A stretch of DNA of 64,000 bases from Phytophthora colocasiae (GCA_018806915.1 JAGKQI010000103.1:1116001-1180000), one strand, 5' to 3'; positions 1 through 11,796 are shown, numbered from the stretch's first letter. Numbers and translations: made by a program. Notes: a model not told the origin generated them from the letters alone.

Positions 1-102
1 ATTCAGCAAATGGTAAACAAGGGGGTGGCTACGCAGCTCCAGCGTATGACCCATGAAGATCCGGTGGATATTGCGCTTTGGTTAGAGACGGAAAAGCACT
101 GA
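1..102 (+). CDS. 3' end of an unidentified protein-coding gene
   Basis: The first 33 codons of the window read without a stop in frame 1 and end in TGA at 100-102. The peptide is polar and ends in an acidic and basic tail (LWLETEKH). No domain can be recognised from so short a fragment, and the start lies outside the window. It may equally be a chance open stretch, although the composition looks protein-like. Confidence 0.4.
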   Translation: MQQMVNKGVATQLQRMTHEDPVDIALWLETEKH

Positions 103-380
103 GCACACCGTTTTGAAATACCCCCAAACGGTAGAGCAAAAACATCTAGCGTGACCGGTCCTCGTAATAAATCATCAGGACGTACAACTTGGCCTACCAG
201 TGCGGTTAAGTCGTCGTAAAATACGACCGCGCATTGCTGTACACAAGGGAGAACAGAATTGTAGACGACCAGCAAAATGAAAGCTGCATGACTCACGGAC
301 TTCGTTGAGTCATACCTCCACAACATCATTCCACATTTTGCCCTGCAACCAACAATCCTCTTACCAAACACCTCTTCGTC

Positions 381-1190
381 ATGCCGTCGACATCCTTCCA
401 GTCCACCGTCAGCGTCACGCACATTACAACGGCTGCAGCCATCTTGTCCATCGACGACGTCAATTTCCTGCTGGATCCTACTTTTGACAAGAAGGGCGAC
501 TTCGAGCAAGAGGGTGGATTTGTCCTCACCAAGACGGACGACCCAGCTCTCGGACTCGAGGATTTACCAGTCATTCATGCCGTTCTACTCAGCCACGAAG
601 ATCACTTGGACAACCTGGACACATCCGGCCGCACGATGTTGAACGGCAGACACGTCCTTACCACTATCGACGGTGCCAAGAACCTCGCTCCTCGTCCGGG
701 CGTTCGTGGACTCGCGCCGTGGGAATCTGTGACGCTCAAGCTGAACGGGAAGGAGTTCAAGATTACGGGAACTCCCACGCAGCACCTCCCAGGCGGAGAA
801 TGCACTGGTTTCGTACTCGAGTCGTCTTCGTTCGGCGTGAACGAGGCGGATGGTCTTCCAAACGTTGTGTACGTTTCAGGCGACACGGTGCACATTCCGG
901 AGCTGGCGACAGAGCTGCCGAAGAGATACCATATCGTCGTGGCGCTCATGAACCTCGGCAAGGCTATCGCCCCGCTACCGACAGGTCCTCTTCAGATCAC
1001 CATGGGCGGCGTACAGGCAGCTCAATTGACCCGTGACATTGGAGCTGAAAAGATGGTCCCGCTGCACTTTGAGTCGTGGAAGCACTTCGCGGAACCCGTC
1101 GACGATGCACGTGCCGAATTGGCTGCGGATCCAGAGGTGAAGGACAAGGTGATGTGGCTTGTCCCTGGAGTGAAAACCACCATCGTGTAG
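381..1190 (+). CDS. Metallo-beta-lactamase-fold hydrolase (UlaG-like)
   Basis: Single-exon gene for a 269-residue cytosolic protein. The metallo-beta-lactamase metal motif is visible as SHEDHLD (H72, D74, H75), followed by a THLPGG-like loop, an SGDT motif near residue 173 that supplies the next metal ligand, and a C-terminal LHFESWKHF that supplies the last histidine. The arrangement fits the UlaG/YtnP-like branch of hydrolases that act on lactones or phosphodiesters; the substrate cannot be read from the sequence. The protein is close to the usual length for the family, and the ATG at 381 gives a complete beta-strand before the first motif. It has no signal peptide or membrane segment. The short 5' region may be the spacer after the gene ending at 102. 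Confidence 0.8.
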   Translation: MPSTSFQSTVSVTHITTAAAILSIDDVNFLLDPTFDKKGDFEQEGGFVLTKTDDPALGLEDLPVIHAVLLSHEDHLDNLDTSGRTMLNGRHVLTTIDGAKNLAPRPGVRGLAPWESVTLKLNGKEFKITGTPTQHLPGGECTGFVLESSSFGVNEADGLPNVVYVSGDTVHIPELATELPKRYHIVVALMNLGKAIAPLPTGPLQITMGGVQAAQLTRDIGAEKMVPLHFESWKHFAEPVDDARAELAADPEVKDKVMWLVPGVKTTIV

Positions 1191-1463
1191 AGAGCTCTAC
1201 AGTGCTGTCTGTAGCTTATCCTACAGTTGCAAAATGGAACTGAAGTTGAAGTGGTCAGTTTCCCGCAACATTGCGTAATGTTGCGTAATATCAGCCATAT
1301 CATTCGCTGAAAAGCTCTGTCTCCATCCAATCATATTTCTCTATATCATGTCTCTTTATTCTCCAATCACATGTCACTCGTTGTCCACCCCACCTTCCAC
1401 ATCCGAAAAGCTAACGCACAGCTGGCACAAGTCGATCCTCTCCTTTCCCTACAGATCACCGCA

Positions 1464-2684
1464 ATGGCAGGCGAAGTCACGACGTCCTTGGCCGTCGCCA
1501 TCTCCGCCGCTGCAGCTGCCGCGTATATTGTGCAGCGCCAGCAAAAAAAGACCAAAAAGAACAAGGCGTTGCCCTTCCCCATGACACGCACTCCACTTGA
1601 CCGCGTACCGTTGGATCAGCTTCCCAAGCTCAAGAACGACCTACTACTTCGCGCATTGCGGGGTGACCGCACAGAGCGTGTCCCTGTGTGGTGTATGCGC
1701 CAGGCTGGTCGACACCTGCCGGAGTTCCGCGAGCTGAGAGACATGGGTTACGACTTTTTTACCATGTGCGGTGTGCCTGAACTCGCGGTAGAAGTGAGTT
1801 TGCAGCCTCTACGCCGCTATCACATGGATGCAGTTATTATCTTCTCGGATATTCTAGTGATTCCTCAAGCTATGGGCATGGAAGTCACCATGGTTCCTAA
1901 GGTGGGGCCTGTACTACCCGATCCGATCCGTACACCTGAGGATATTGACAAGTTGGATCTGAACCCCAACATCGAGGAGACACTCGGCTACATGCTGGAC
2001 GCGTTGAATTTGGCTCGTCAAAAGATCAACGGCGAAGTCCCTCTTATCGGCTTTGTGGGTGCACCGCTCACGCTCATGTGCTACATGATCGAGGGCAGTG
2101 GCAGTCGCACCAAGGCTCTGCTGAAGACGTTCCTGTATCAGCACCCGGAGGCAGCTCACAAGCTGCTCCAAGGCATTACGGACGTGTGTGTCAACTTTCT
2201 GCTGGCCCAACAGCGTGCTGGTGCTCAGGCTCTGCAGGTTTTCGAGAGTGTTGGAGCTGAAGTATTGACTCAGGACCACTTCTACGAGTTCGTGTTCCCG
2301 TACCTGGTCCAGATCGCTGACCGTGTCAAGGCTGAGGCGCCTGATACGCCGATGGTTTGCTTCTGCAAGGGCACGCAGTACGCATACGAGAAGCTCGTGG
2401 CCACCAAGTACGACTGTATTGGCCTAGACTGGCAGTCCGACCCCGTGGAAGTGCGTCAGCTTGCACGTGGCCGTGTCTCGCTGCAGGGCAACATGGACTC
2501 GAGTGTCATCTACGCGTCCAAGGAAATTATCTACGATGAAGTCAAGAAGATGCTCAAGCGGTTCGGCACGCAAAAGTACGTGGCCAACCTGGGTCACGGC
2601 TGCTTCCCGGACATGGAACCTGCCCACGTGGACGCCTTCATCAAGGCTGTGCAGGAGATCTCGCTTGACATGAACTCGCGTTAA
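1464..2684 (+). CDS. hemE: Uroporphyrinogen decarboxylase
   Basis: Haem biosynthesis: removes four carboxyl groups from uroporphyrinogen III to give coproporphyrinogen III. From the ATG at 1464 the protein has 406 residues. The signature MRQAGRHLPEFR, the IIFSDILVIPQAMG segment with the catalytic Asp, the second signature GAPLTLMCYMIEG, and the C-terminal NLGHGCFPDMEP with the conserved His are all present. An upstream in-frame ATG at 1371 would add 31 residues, but a pyrimidine tract ending in ACAG precedes 1464 and the context gcaATGg is stronger there. Unusually, the N-terminus carries an alanine-rich hydrophobic stretch followed by lysine/arginine residues (QRQQKKTKKNK), which looks like a membrane anchor or targeting signal that cytosolic family members lack. 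Confidence 0.93.
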   Translation: MAGEVTTSLAVAISAAAAAAYIVQRQQKKTKKNKALPFPMTRTPLDRVPLDQLPKLKNDLLLRALRGDRTERVPVWCMRQAGRHLPEFRELRDMGYDFFTMCGVPELAVEVSLQPLRRYHMDAVIIFSDILVIPQAMGMEVTMVPKVGPVLPDPIRTPEDIDKLDLNPNIEETLGYMLDALNLARQKINGEVPLIGFVGAPLTLMCYMIEGSGSRTKALLKTFLYQHPEAAHKLLQGITDVCVNFLLAQQRAGAQALQVFESVGAEVLTQDHFYEFVFPYLVQIADRVKAEAPDTPMVCFCKGTQYAYEKLVATKYDCIGLDWQSDPVEVRQLARGRVSLQGNMDSSVIYASKEIIYDEVKKMLKRFGTQKYVANLGHGCFPDMEPAHVDAFIKAVQEISLDMNSR

Positions 2685-2745
2685 ATGGCAGTCTTGTGTT
2701 GGAATAGAAACTCAAGAATGAAAAAAATATCTCAACGTTTTCTTC

Positions 2746-3753
2746 TCAACTAGCTGCAGCCAGCATCGTCGGCGAGATATTGAGAGCATCAGCAAAAATC
2801 TAACCACAAGACAAGGATTTAGTCCGTCAGGTTAGAACTAAAACAGGAGAACATATTCTGCGTACCGTGAACATCTTGCCGATATTATCCATCCGTCGAC
2901 GTTGCTCCTTCTCCATCAACGCGTTTTTAGCTCGAAGCTGTTCTAGGGCTGTTCTTTGGTTGCTTGCTTGCGTCTCCGCTATCTCAATTTTCTTGCCCAA
3001 CACAGCGATCTGCGACGTCACACTATGCGTCTGCTCCTCAAGTCCGGAACGTATCTGCAATTGCTGCTTTTGGACAGTGCTAAGTGCCTGCTCCATGAGC
3101 TCCAGATCATCTGCTCGCTGCTGGGCCTGAGCACGTGCTTCTGCGGCTTGCCGTTGTGCCATTGTGTCAAAATCGTGCAGACGATCAAGCATATCATCGA
3201 CGTGCTTTTGCCAATTTCCACGCAAACTATTTGCTTCTTGACAAATTTCCGAGATCCGAGCACCCGTATCACTTTTAACTTCGTGCAATTTGTCTTTTAC
3301 GTCCATGACATCGCGCTGTAATTGCTGCATCCACTCGATGTTGTGACTGTGCGACGCCTTGAGGATCTCGTTGTCTTTTGCCCAGTCCCGTTCTTTTAAC
3401 CCCCAGATTTCCATCGTCCGCTTCAGCTGCATCACTTCAGTGTGTGTGGCTTTGTGTATCTCACCCTGCCGTGCAACTTCTGCATCTAAGTCGCTCAACT
3501 TTCGAGTCATTTCCTTACGAAGACCATCCACCTCGGCCATTAAAACATCTGAAAGAGTATCAAAGGCACCACGTAGTGCACGGATCTGTGACGTCAGGAA
3601 CTCAAATGTCGCCTGGGACTCCACTTCAAGGACTAACTGGTCAGCCGCCTCGCGTTGTAACTCTTTCACTGCACGCTGCAATTGATGCATTTCAGACAGA
3701 GGCTTCTTGGTCTTGGCTAGTCGCGACACCGTTTGTTTCAGCGACATCGTCAC
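2746..3753 (-). CDS. Coiled-coil protein, unknown function
   Basis: Two-exon gene. Exon 1 (3753-2866) codes for about 296 residues that are almost entirely heptad-like and rich in Leu, Gln, Glu and Lys, so the product is predicted to be a long coiled coil. A GTACGC donor at 2865, a CTAAC branch site and a TTAG acceptor at 2801-2800 define a 66-bp intron. The second exon (2799-2746) adds the 17-residue end IFADALNISPTMLAAAS; reading through the intron instead gives an unrelated tail. Long coiled coils of this kind occur in axonemal, basal-body and cytoskeletal proteins, which would suit a zoospore-forming organism, but no family could be named. It converges with the hemE gene. Confidence 0.75.
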
Positions 3754-3974
3754 TCGAAAGTCAATCTACAAGTGACGAGGAGTTTTCAAACCGACCGTTA
3801 TCAACGGCCGTCGATCATAGCAATAACATACTGTTACAAGGCTGTCATCATGATTTGTATGGGTCCCGCAAGTTGACAATGTACACCACGGTTGAACTCC
3901 TGCGTCTGCTTTTACTCCTCCTCGCCTTCCTGTTTCTGGTATAATAAACTAAAATTTCTTGGGAAATTGAGCAT

Positions 3975-5865
3975 TTACGTGTAACGCAGTCCGTACTCGT
4001 CCTCTCCGTCGAGCAATGACATGGCCTCCTTGTCCTCTGCAGATAAAGTGGTTGCTTCTACCTCCGGATCCGGGTCCCATTGATACAATATCTTACCGGC
4101 AAAGATGATCAGGAAAGCAAAAACGTCCACGAACACTGATGGAGGGATCCAGTTCTGCAGACCATCGTGGAGGTTGATCATGCCAAAATTGTCCGGGTCC
4201 ACTTGGTACCATGCGAGGACTACGAACGAAGTAAAAAAACCTGCGAGCGTGCATCCGTACATCGTTGAAACGCTGGTGAGCCGGATCAATTGCAGGAGTA
4301 GAACATTCACGACGATGTTGCTCAAGACGTAAAGGAGTAAGATCGGAAGGCCCATCTGAATAAATGTAGCATCACGTATTAGTGACAGAACTGAAGGAAG
4401 GGTGCAAGAAACTTACGTAGCAGTGGTCTGTGGTGATCTCACTTTCGCCTTGAAGCAAACACATCAAGCCACTGGTTTTCTGGTCGAGATGGAGAAACTA
4501 ATTATCGTTGCAATAACAGGTATATCGTTAGATATTCAACGCCCTCAGTGAATGCTTCATGTGCGCAACGTACCTCAGCATCAAATATGAGCGGTGCTGC
4601 CAGCAATCCAGCAATAAATTGGTTCACCGAAACCCATGCGTTCAAGTACGACATGTCGACTGGTTGGTCTCGAATTACGCGCTCTTTGTACAGCATTGAT
4701 AATGAACCTGGAATTGCTGCAAGAAGATAGAATACACTAGGATAAACAGTGTGAGACCAAATAGTATTCGCCGCAGGAGACAGCTTAGTTCACGCGCACC
4801 TGTTCCAGCCTATCTCCCGGTCTTCAAATTGTTTGCTCTGAATGCTGCTTATCGAGAATATCGTTAGTATTAATTAAATATTTCATACGTAAAGTAAATA
4901 GGCAAGCGTACTCTTCAATGCAAGGTATCAGCGAAAGAACGAGGCCACCTGTGATAATTAACATGCCTATAACTTGAGGTCGCGTGTATCTTTTTGACAA
5001 AAACAAGCAAAAGTTAGCAAGTACTGTACACGTATGGGGATTTAGGCAAGATAATATATCACCTGACACCGAAAAATAATGCTGACATGCAGGCTGAAAG
5101 TGGAATTGAAGCCTGCATGAACAGCAGAGTCTGTGTTGGGTCTGTTCTGCCGCCGGCAATAAAGAGCATCAAACCCTACAAGTAATTGTACAGTAGCCAA
5201 CGCAAATCCATCTGTGAGTGCTTAGATCGTCCAACTTCAACACATATGAGCAATGAGATCTTACGTGAAGTAGATCCAGCAGCCCCATGATGAAAAAGTG
5301 AAACTTCGGGAACTCCATTCCGTCATCTTCCATAAGATCCTGCAATAAAATTAATAACGAAAGTTAGCATCTACTTTTCCCAGTTTAAACCAATTCCAAT
5401 ACACTTACATCATGAGTCGCCTTGTAGCTGACGATACAGAACATCGGTGGAATGTACAGGAACGTCATAAGCTGGCATAAAAAGTATCTACGAAAGAATC
5501 AAACATCGTCCGTTAATAATTGCTTCTAATAGCGCAATAACTGCACGTTGCACACCTGTACGACTCCATGCGGTCCACCATAACCTTGAACAGGAATCTT
5601 TCAGAGGACATGGACACCAGTAGCAATAGGATTGCGCCAAACGATAGCAGTGACTAAATACCAATACGACGTAGAGAAGTATCAATTATAAAGGTTAGTT
5701 TATAAAGATACTGAGCTACGGATAGTCTAAGAGCTACAAAAAAATAGTTCGTTTGCAGCTTCTACTTGTCGTTTTAAAACGTACTTTGCGTGAACAAATG
5801 TGATAGGACTTGCCCGTCCTGGCGTCGATGCCCAGGTGGATGAAGGGCGGCGTACTAAACGTCAT
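3975..5865 (-). CDS. CRT-like drug/metabolite transporter
   Basis: Ten exons, all phase-compatible, give a 397-residue membrane protein: 5865-5785, 5653-5556, 5487-5409, 5339-5265, 5175-5063, 4989-4912, 4844-4800, 4736-4574, 4497-4417 and 4355-3975. The protein has about ten hydrophobic helices and matches the chloroquine-resistance-transporter-like family (drug/metabolite transporter superfamily). Supporting segments are a first-helix end with VDRMESYRYFLCQ, a loop GGRTDPTQTLLFMQ, FYLLAAIPGSLSMLYKE, and DMSYLNAWVSVNQF. The C-terminus is acidic and cytosolic. Plant relatives move glutathione or its precursors and apicomplexan relatives act on the digestive vacuole; the substrate here is unknown. 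It is divergent from the PI3-kinase gene, with 240 bp between the start codons. The first exon (27 residues) is the least certain. Confidence 0.85.
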
Positions 5866-6105
5866 AGTGGCAGCTCGATCCCCAGTCGGAGACGCTCACT
5901 CTCCCTGCTCGCCTGATTTTGAAAGGTTCTATTATGAACTTGTCTGTGATTGGCTAAAATGAATAAGAATATATTTCCAAGAAAATATTAATAAATACCA
6001 CACAAGATAAATAACCTAAGAATGGCGTAACGGACGTGTCTGAAGCGACGGGTGTGAGTGAGCCCCCACACTTCCTCGTTCGCTTCTTAGGACACTGAAG
6101 CTAAG

Positions 6106-9100
6106 ATGAGCGATGTGGTGAGTCCAGGCGATATGCAGTTGTCCATGAAAGCTGATCCTGAAGTCTCTGTGCATTCGGAAGAAGAGCGTCCAGCTGATCC
6201 TGCAGAGCTGGAAACTGCGGAATCTGATAAGAACCAGCCACTGGAGCCCCATGTCAAAGAGAACAAGTGGAAACTGGCGTTCCGACAGCTCATGTTCATG
6301 AAACGGATTAATGGGGACTGTAATGAACGCACGAAAAATGAAATTGAGTTGCGGCAGCAGAATATCTCGGTAAGTTGGGAAGATGACAATTTAATCCAGT
6401 GCTGGTCATTAATTAGGGTTGGTTCGTAGCCGACGTCGTTGATCTGCAGCGTACCGTACTTCAACACACTCTCAGCTGAGGAAATCAAGGCTCTTGTTGC
6501 TGCTAGTCGTCGCGTTCGCTTACGTCCAGGTGCAACCCTCTCGTTGGGTATTGCAAATGCCAATTTGCAACAAGAAGGAGATTTCTGCATTGTTAGCAGT
6601 GGCAATCTGGCACTGTCAAAAAGCTCCGTTCCTAGTGGGAGAGCAGTGAAGCAGGCGGCGTTGTATCCGCAGTTGCGACTTGGTATTGGTGATTATTTCT
6701 CCATTCATGGATCGTCGGACATGAAGGTGATTGCGATGGAGCTGGCGGAGTATCTTAAAATTCCCATGAAGGTATACATTTTTACTTTTTGATTTGTTTT
6801 ACCGTTGTAAACGTCACTGATGTTTCCTTGGTTGTAGACAATTCTGGAGCTCAATGCTGCAAGCTGTGCACTTATCGATGCAGACAAAAACGAATTGGTT
6901 CAGGAAGCTAGTGAGGTACAGCAGCTTTGCTTCATCATGCGGCATTTTAGCTGAAATCTAATGATTCTTTGATGCTAATTGCAGATGGAGAGTTTCAAAA
7001 AGTGGGCCCTGCAGTTCAGTTTGATCCGACAAAAGAGTGAGAATTCCACTGTGAAGACTGGAGGGTTTGCCAATTGCTCCGTCAAAACCTTTTGCAAGGA
7101 TCATTTCCCGAGTATTTCACCAGAGAACGAGCTGGATCACACCCTCGAATATTTGAAAAATGCCTTGACTTTGATTTTCTCAGCACGCAAAGTACGTATC
7201 TTTGCACTCGACGATGCCAACGAGCAACTTGTCATCAAGGTACTGCACTTCTTACTTCATTTCCACCGCAGATCGTAACTGATCGATTTTTCTTTTTTCT
7301 GATCCAGTTTTCTGATGAAAAACTATCGACACGAAATGTCGAAGTTGCTTCCAGTTCTGGTAAACGCGTTCTTGAAAAGGGCGGACCAGTTTGCATCAAA
7401 GACGCTGCCGAGTTGTTAACCGACCAGATGGATGAAAACAACGTGGCTCGTGAATTGTATCGACCGGACACTGTCATCTTGGCAGCTCCCTTCTTCGAAT
7501 TTGATGCTTTGCAATCAAATGGTGGGTCAACAGGTATTACCAAGATCGTGGGCATGTTAGAGATTGTAATCGACCCGATTGACCACGACGTGCCAGTAGA
7601 TTTTGCCACCAGCAACGACTTCTGCATCCTCGAGTTGGTAACAGAGGAGATTGGGCGGTATTTATTCTTCCACTACGAGCGCTTCTTTTCCGTGCCGGTA
7701 CAGCCTCCTGCCAACTCAGTAGAGACTGCAACCATCGAACTAGGAAGCTCAGAGACGTTTCCTTCCCCACCAGAAGGGCCCGTTTCACAGGACCATCGCC
7801 ATCTTGTTCTGAATATCGGCAAGGTTCAATTGAATCTTTCGGAGACTGCTTCACTCGGAAAAATCAGTATTCAACATGGATCTACGGTTTTGTATGAAAC
7901 CAGTACTTTACTACGGTATGAAAAATCGCACAGAGATTCAAGTGGAGACAAACAGCACGGTTCTTCTTCAATTCGTGAGGTCACTTGTGACCCAAGCGGT
8001 GGTATCGAAATGGGACTGCGACTCATCGACATGCCTCACGGTTCCCATTTAAGATTCACTTTTACAACGAAGACGGGAGATATCGTTGGATGGAGTGGAC
8101 TCCATCTATTTGACTTCGGACATACCTTAAGAACGGGAACTACATTGATGGACATCGTGACGCTCCCTCCTGGATCGGGTATCATCACACCTTTGGACAT
8201 TGAGAACTGCTTACGACACGATAAATTCAACCAGCACAAGATTGGCAGTATGGAGATCGCACTGGAGTGTTCAGGGTCGTGTCCTCAATCGTTTGCGTTC
8301 TCTAGTAAGTCATCTAAGAGAAAGAGCATCGCTTTCCGTGCATCGATCTTTTTCAATGGAGAAGGAGGTGAGCAGAAACCAGGACCTCACGAACCTGCTT
8401 CCCTGGAGAACACCCCGAAAGATAAACAGAAGCTCTTACAGCGATTGAGGCAGGATCCTCTCGTTGAATTGTCTTCTGAAGATAGAGCGTTCATTTGGAC
8501 TTCACGCACGATGTTGACTGAAGATTCTGCACTGTTGCCAGCGTTCCTACTGTCGGTCGAGTGGGGGAATCGAGAGCAAGTGCTAGAAGCTTATCGCTTA
8601 CTGTTGCACTGGAAGCAGCCAACGTACCTGCAAGCTCTCCAGCTGTTGAGCCCGCTTTATTCGGATCCAAAAGTGCGAGCCTACGCCGTTCGCTGCATGC
8701 ACGCATTGCCTGATTATCGTCTTCAGCTGTATCTCCTTCAACTCGTTCAGGCGCTGAAGAATGAACGTTATCACGACTCAGCACTTGCTCGGTTTTTAGT
8801 GATGCGTGCACTAACGAATCCCCCGCAAATCGGCTATTTGCTCTACTGGTTCCTGAAAGCTGAAGCTCACAACCATCAAACAGCGGAGCGGTTCAACTTG
8901 ATCTCGTCCCAGTATCTGCAACTTTGTGGGAGTTACAAGCTGGAAATCCGTCAGTCGGTCTACGTGATGAAGAAACTCGAGGAGGTGGCAGCCATTGTGA
9001 AAGGTGAACATTCGTCTTCAGCTCGAAAGGAAAAGCTTCATGAAGCTCTGCGCGGACTTGTTCTTCCTGAAACGTTCCAGCTTCCACTGCAACCACGATC

Positions 9101-10178
9101 ATACTGCACCCATGTCATTCCGGAAAGCTGTCGAGTAATGGAATCGAAGAAGCGCCCGCTTTTCCTGCAGTTTGAAAGTGCCAAGGCGCAGCACGGACGG
9201 CCGTATGTGATTTTCAAAGCTGGTGATGATCTTCGCCAGGATCAACTGGTGCTTCAAATACTACGCGTCATGGATGATTTATGGAGAGAAGCGAATTTGA
9301 ATCTCTGTCTGCTTCCGTACGCTTGCATCTCCACTGGCGATGAGATCGGCATGATCGAAGTTATTGGCGACTCGGAGACGTTGGCAAGCATCATCTATGC
9401 TCGTCATGCCAAGTCGATAACGAAATTGGGGCGGAAGCTCAATGCAGCGAAGGACGCTCTTGTCAAGGACGGAGTTCTCTCGGATTGGCTGTTCAAGCAA
9501 CCGACTTCTCCGAAAGGTAGATCTCCATCCATTGATACTGCTCTTGACTCAGTATCACCAACTGCTGGTTCAGCTCCTAGCAGTCCAGCAATAAGTGAGG
9601 GCGGGCCACCAGTCTCGTCCTGCTTTCCGCTATCTCCTCGACGTCGCAAGAAATCGGAATCTGTTCGTGATTTGGAAAAGACTGAGAACTTTGTACGTTC
9701 CTGTGCTGGGTACTGTGTGGCTACATACGTTCTGGGCATCGGAGATCGCCATAATGACAACATCATGCTGCAACGTTCGGGTAAGTTCTTCCACATCGAT
9801 TTCGGTCATTTTCTGGGGAATTTCAAGTCCAAGTTGGGTGTTAAACGCGAGCGCGCACCGTTTGTTTTCACACCGTCGATGCTGGATACGATGGGTGGCA
9901 AGAAAAGTGAAAATTACAGGCTGTTCCAGAAACTCGCATGTGAAGCTTTCCAAGTGCTGCGTACGAATTCGAATTTGCTCATCACGTTGCTGGTATTGGC
10001 GCTCACTTGCGGCATCCCAGAGCTCCACAGTGCAAACTGCATCAAATGGGTACACAAAACTCTCATGCTTGACTTGCCCGACGAAGAGGCCAGCGAAGCG
10101 TTCAAGAAACTCATTCATGTGGCGCTGCACACCACCACCACGAAACTCAACGATGCAGTGCACTTGATGGCTCACTAA
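6106..10178 (+). CDS. PI3-kinase with N-terminal cNMP-binding-like and GAF domains
   Basis: Five exons (6106-6369, 6430-6771, 6838-6915, 6985-7239, 7308-10178) give a 1269-residue protein. Residues about 92-210 resemble a cyclic-nucleotide-binding domain (YFNTLSAEEIKALVAASRRV, then GDFCIVSSG). Residues about 270-430 resemble a GAF domain. A PI3K-type C2 follows (GWSGLHLFDFGH), then a PIK helical domain (about 650-830). The lipid-kinase domain has K950 in VIFKAGDD, the catalytic loop GDRHNDN at 1125-1131 and DFGH at 1144-1147. The activation loop KLGVKRERAPFVFT contains the basic pair typical of class I/II enzymes that accept phosphorylated phosphoinositides. A Ser/Pro-rich insert of about 65 residues lies between kinase subdomains. 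No Ras-binding or p85-binding domain is recognisable. The product is expected to make 3-phosphoinositides at membranes. Confidence 0.88.
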
Positions 10179-10425
10179 ACATTTAAAAAAAAACTTCATG
10201 CATTAACACCAGATTAAAAAAAAAAACTTCCTACTAATGCAAATTTTACCTTATCAGACACAATAGCATCACAACCAACATTCCCGTTCTCTCCATACAA
10301 ATCACAAGTACCGTGACATACACTTTGGCAATAAAAGTGCGTCACCAAATTCCATCCAACAAAAAAGCTTATCAATCCTCAGCCTCAGATCAGAACCAAT
10401 TTAACCAAGAACGTCTCAATCCAAG

Positions 10426-11796
10426 ATGCAGGACGAGGTGGCACAGCGTACGGTGCTGCGTTCCCGTCGCAATTCGGACTTAGACGAAGATCCGGAGGTC
10501 TATGGCACGGAACCTGGCAGCAACTATGAGAACCGCAAGTGGAGCATGGAAGAAACAGTGGAAGTGGACGATGACAACGAGAGCCAATGGATCAGCAGTC
10601 CACATACACTCAGTGCCGGCTTCTTGCTCATGCTTTGGATTGTTTACGCTGCATTTCATGAACCTGTGGAGCAACTGGAAGATCCGAATGAACAATACGC
10701 AGCAGACGTCAAGCGTGGCATTAAGTACGCATGTGTATTCTTCCTCACGTACTGCAGTCTGCAATTACCCGACGGACACTTTATCCGTCCGCACCCAATC
10801 GTGTGGCGTCTGCTTACGGGTTTATTCATCCTGTATGAAATGCTGTTGATCTTCCTGCTGTTCCTGAGGACCCATGAAGCGCGTCAATTCATGAAAGTCT
10901 TTGACTCAAAACTGGGTGATGAGCTCCCGGAGACGTCCTATGCGTCAGATTGCAGAGTGTACACACCTGATAACCCGGACTCTCATTTCGCGAATATCAA
11001 GGCGACGTTCTTCGATCGGTTCGTCATCATGCACTTCTTCGGCTGGATTGTCGGATCCATTATGGTGCGCAGTAAAATGATCTCGTGGACGTTGAGTGTC
11101 ATGTTTGAGTTGTACGAGATCACGTTCAGCCATTGGCTCGCCAACTTTAATGAGTGTTGGTGGGATCATCTCTTCTTCGACATCTTCACGTGCAATGCTG
11201 CTGGTATCTATTTGGGTATGAAGATCTGCAGGTACTTCGAGATGCGTCGATTTAACTGGGTCGGTATCCGTAAGATCCCGAATTTGACCGGTAAAGCCAA
11301 GCGAGCGTTGGCGCAGTTCACACCTCAATACTGGATGGCATATGACTGGAAGATCTTCCGATCGGCGGAGCGTTTCTGGCGTGTAGTGTCCATGATCACC
11401 ATCCTTTCAATCATGATGCTCAACTCGTTCTTCCTCAAGACGGTACTGTGGGTGCCTGCGAGCAGCAACATCAATATCTATCGACTTGGGGTCTGGTACT
11501 CCGCTGGGAGCTATGCAGTGGCAGAATACTACATTTTCTGCTCGTTCACGATGAACTATGAAGGCCAGAAGATGCCTGTGAAGAAACTTGGCCCGCGTGC
11601 ATGGCTGGGAGTTGCTGTTGTCGTCACTGAAGTACTTGTGATCATCAAGCACGGCCAAGGTATGTTTACGGAGCCGTTCCCGCTCCACATCAAGCTCATC
11701 TGGGCTGCGATCTTTGCCGTACTCGTGTTTGGCTCTACCATTTACTTTAAGTGCATTAACAAGCCGTTGGAGGAGGAGGAGAAGAAGACGCAGTAG
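10426..11796 (+). CDS. Phosphatidylserine synthase (base-exchange type)
   Basis: Single-exon gene for 456 residues. It matches the eukaryotic PTDSS family, which swaps the choline or ethanolamine head group of a phospholipid for L-serine in the ER membrane. Visible family signatures are ELPETSYASDCRVYTPDN, the segment FFGWIVGSIMVRSKMISW, and the catalytic-region block LANFNECWWDHLFFDIFTCN followed by AGIYLGM. About nine hydrophobic helices span the middle and C-terminus. The first 60 residues are acidic and hydrophilic and probably cytosolic, and the C-terminus is a Glu/Lys tail. The A-rich stretch 10179-10425 before it holds the 3' end of the kinase gene and this gene's leader. Confidence 0.93.
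   Translation: MQDEVAQRTVLRSRRNSDLDEDPEVYGTEPGSNYENRKWSMEETVEVDDDNESQWISSPHTLSAGFLLMLWIVYAAFHEPVEQLEDPNEQYAADVKRGIKYACVFFLTYCSLQLPDGHFIRPHPIVWRLLTGLFILYEMLLIFLLFLRTHEARQFMKVFDSKLGDELPETSYASDCRVYTPDNPDSHFANIKATFFDRFVIMHFFGWIVGSIMVRSKMISWTLSVMFELYEITFSHWLANFNECWWDHLFFDIFTCNAAGIYLGMKICRYFEMRRFNWVGIRKIPNLTGKAKRALAQFTPQYWMAYDWKIFRSAERFWRVVSMITILSIMMLNSFFLKTVLWVPASSNINIYRLGVWYSAGSYAVAEYYIFCSFTMNYEGQKMPVKKLGPRAWLGVAVVVTEVLVIIKHGQGMFTEPFPLHIKLIWAAIFAVLVFGSTIYFKCINKPLEEEEKKTQ

Noticed and set aside
5785..5865. Alternative single-exon reading of the transporter's first exon
   Set aside because: The frame ends soon; the GTACGT donor and the phase-0 join to the next membrane segment make the spliced model better.
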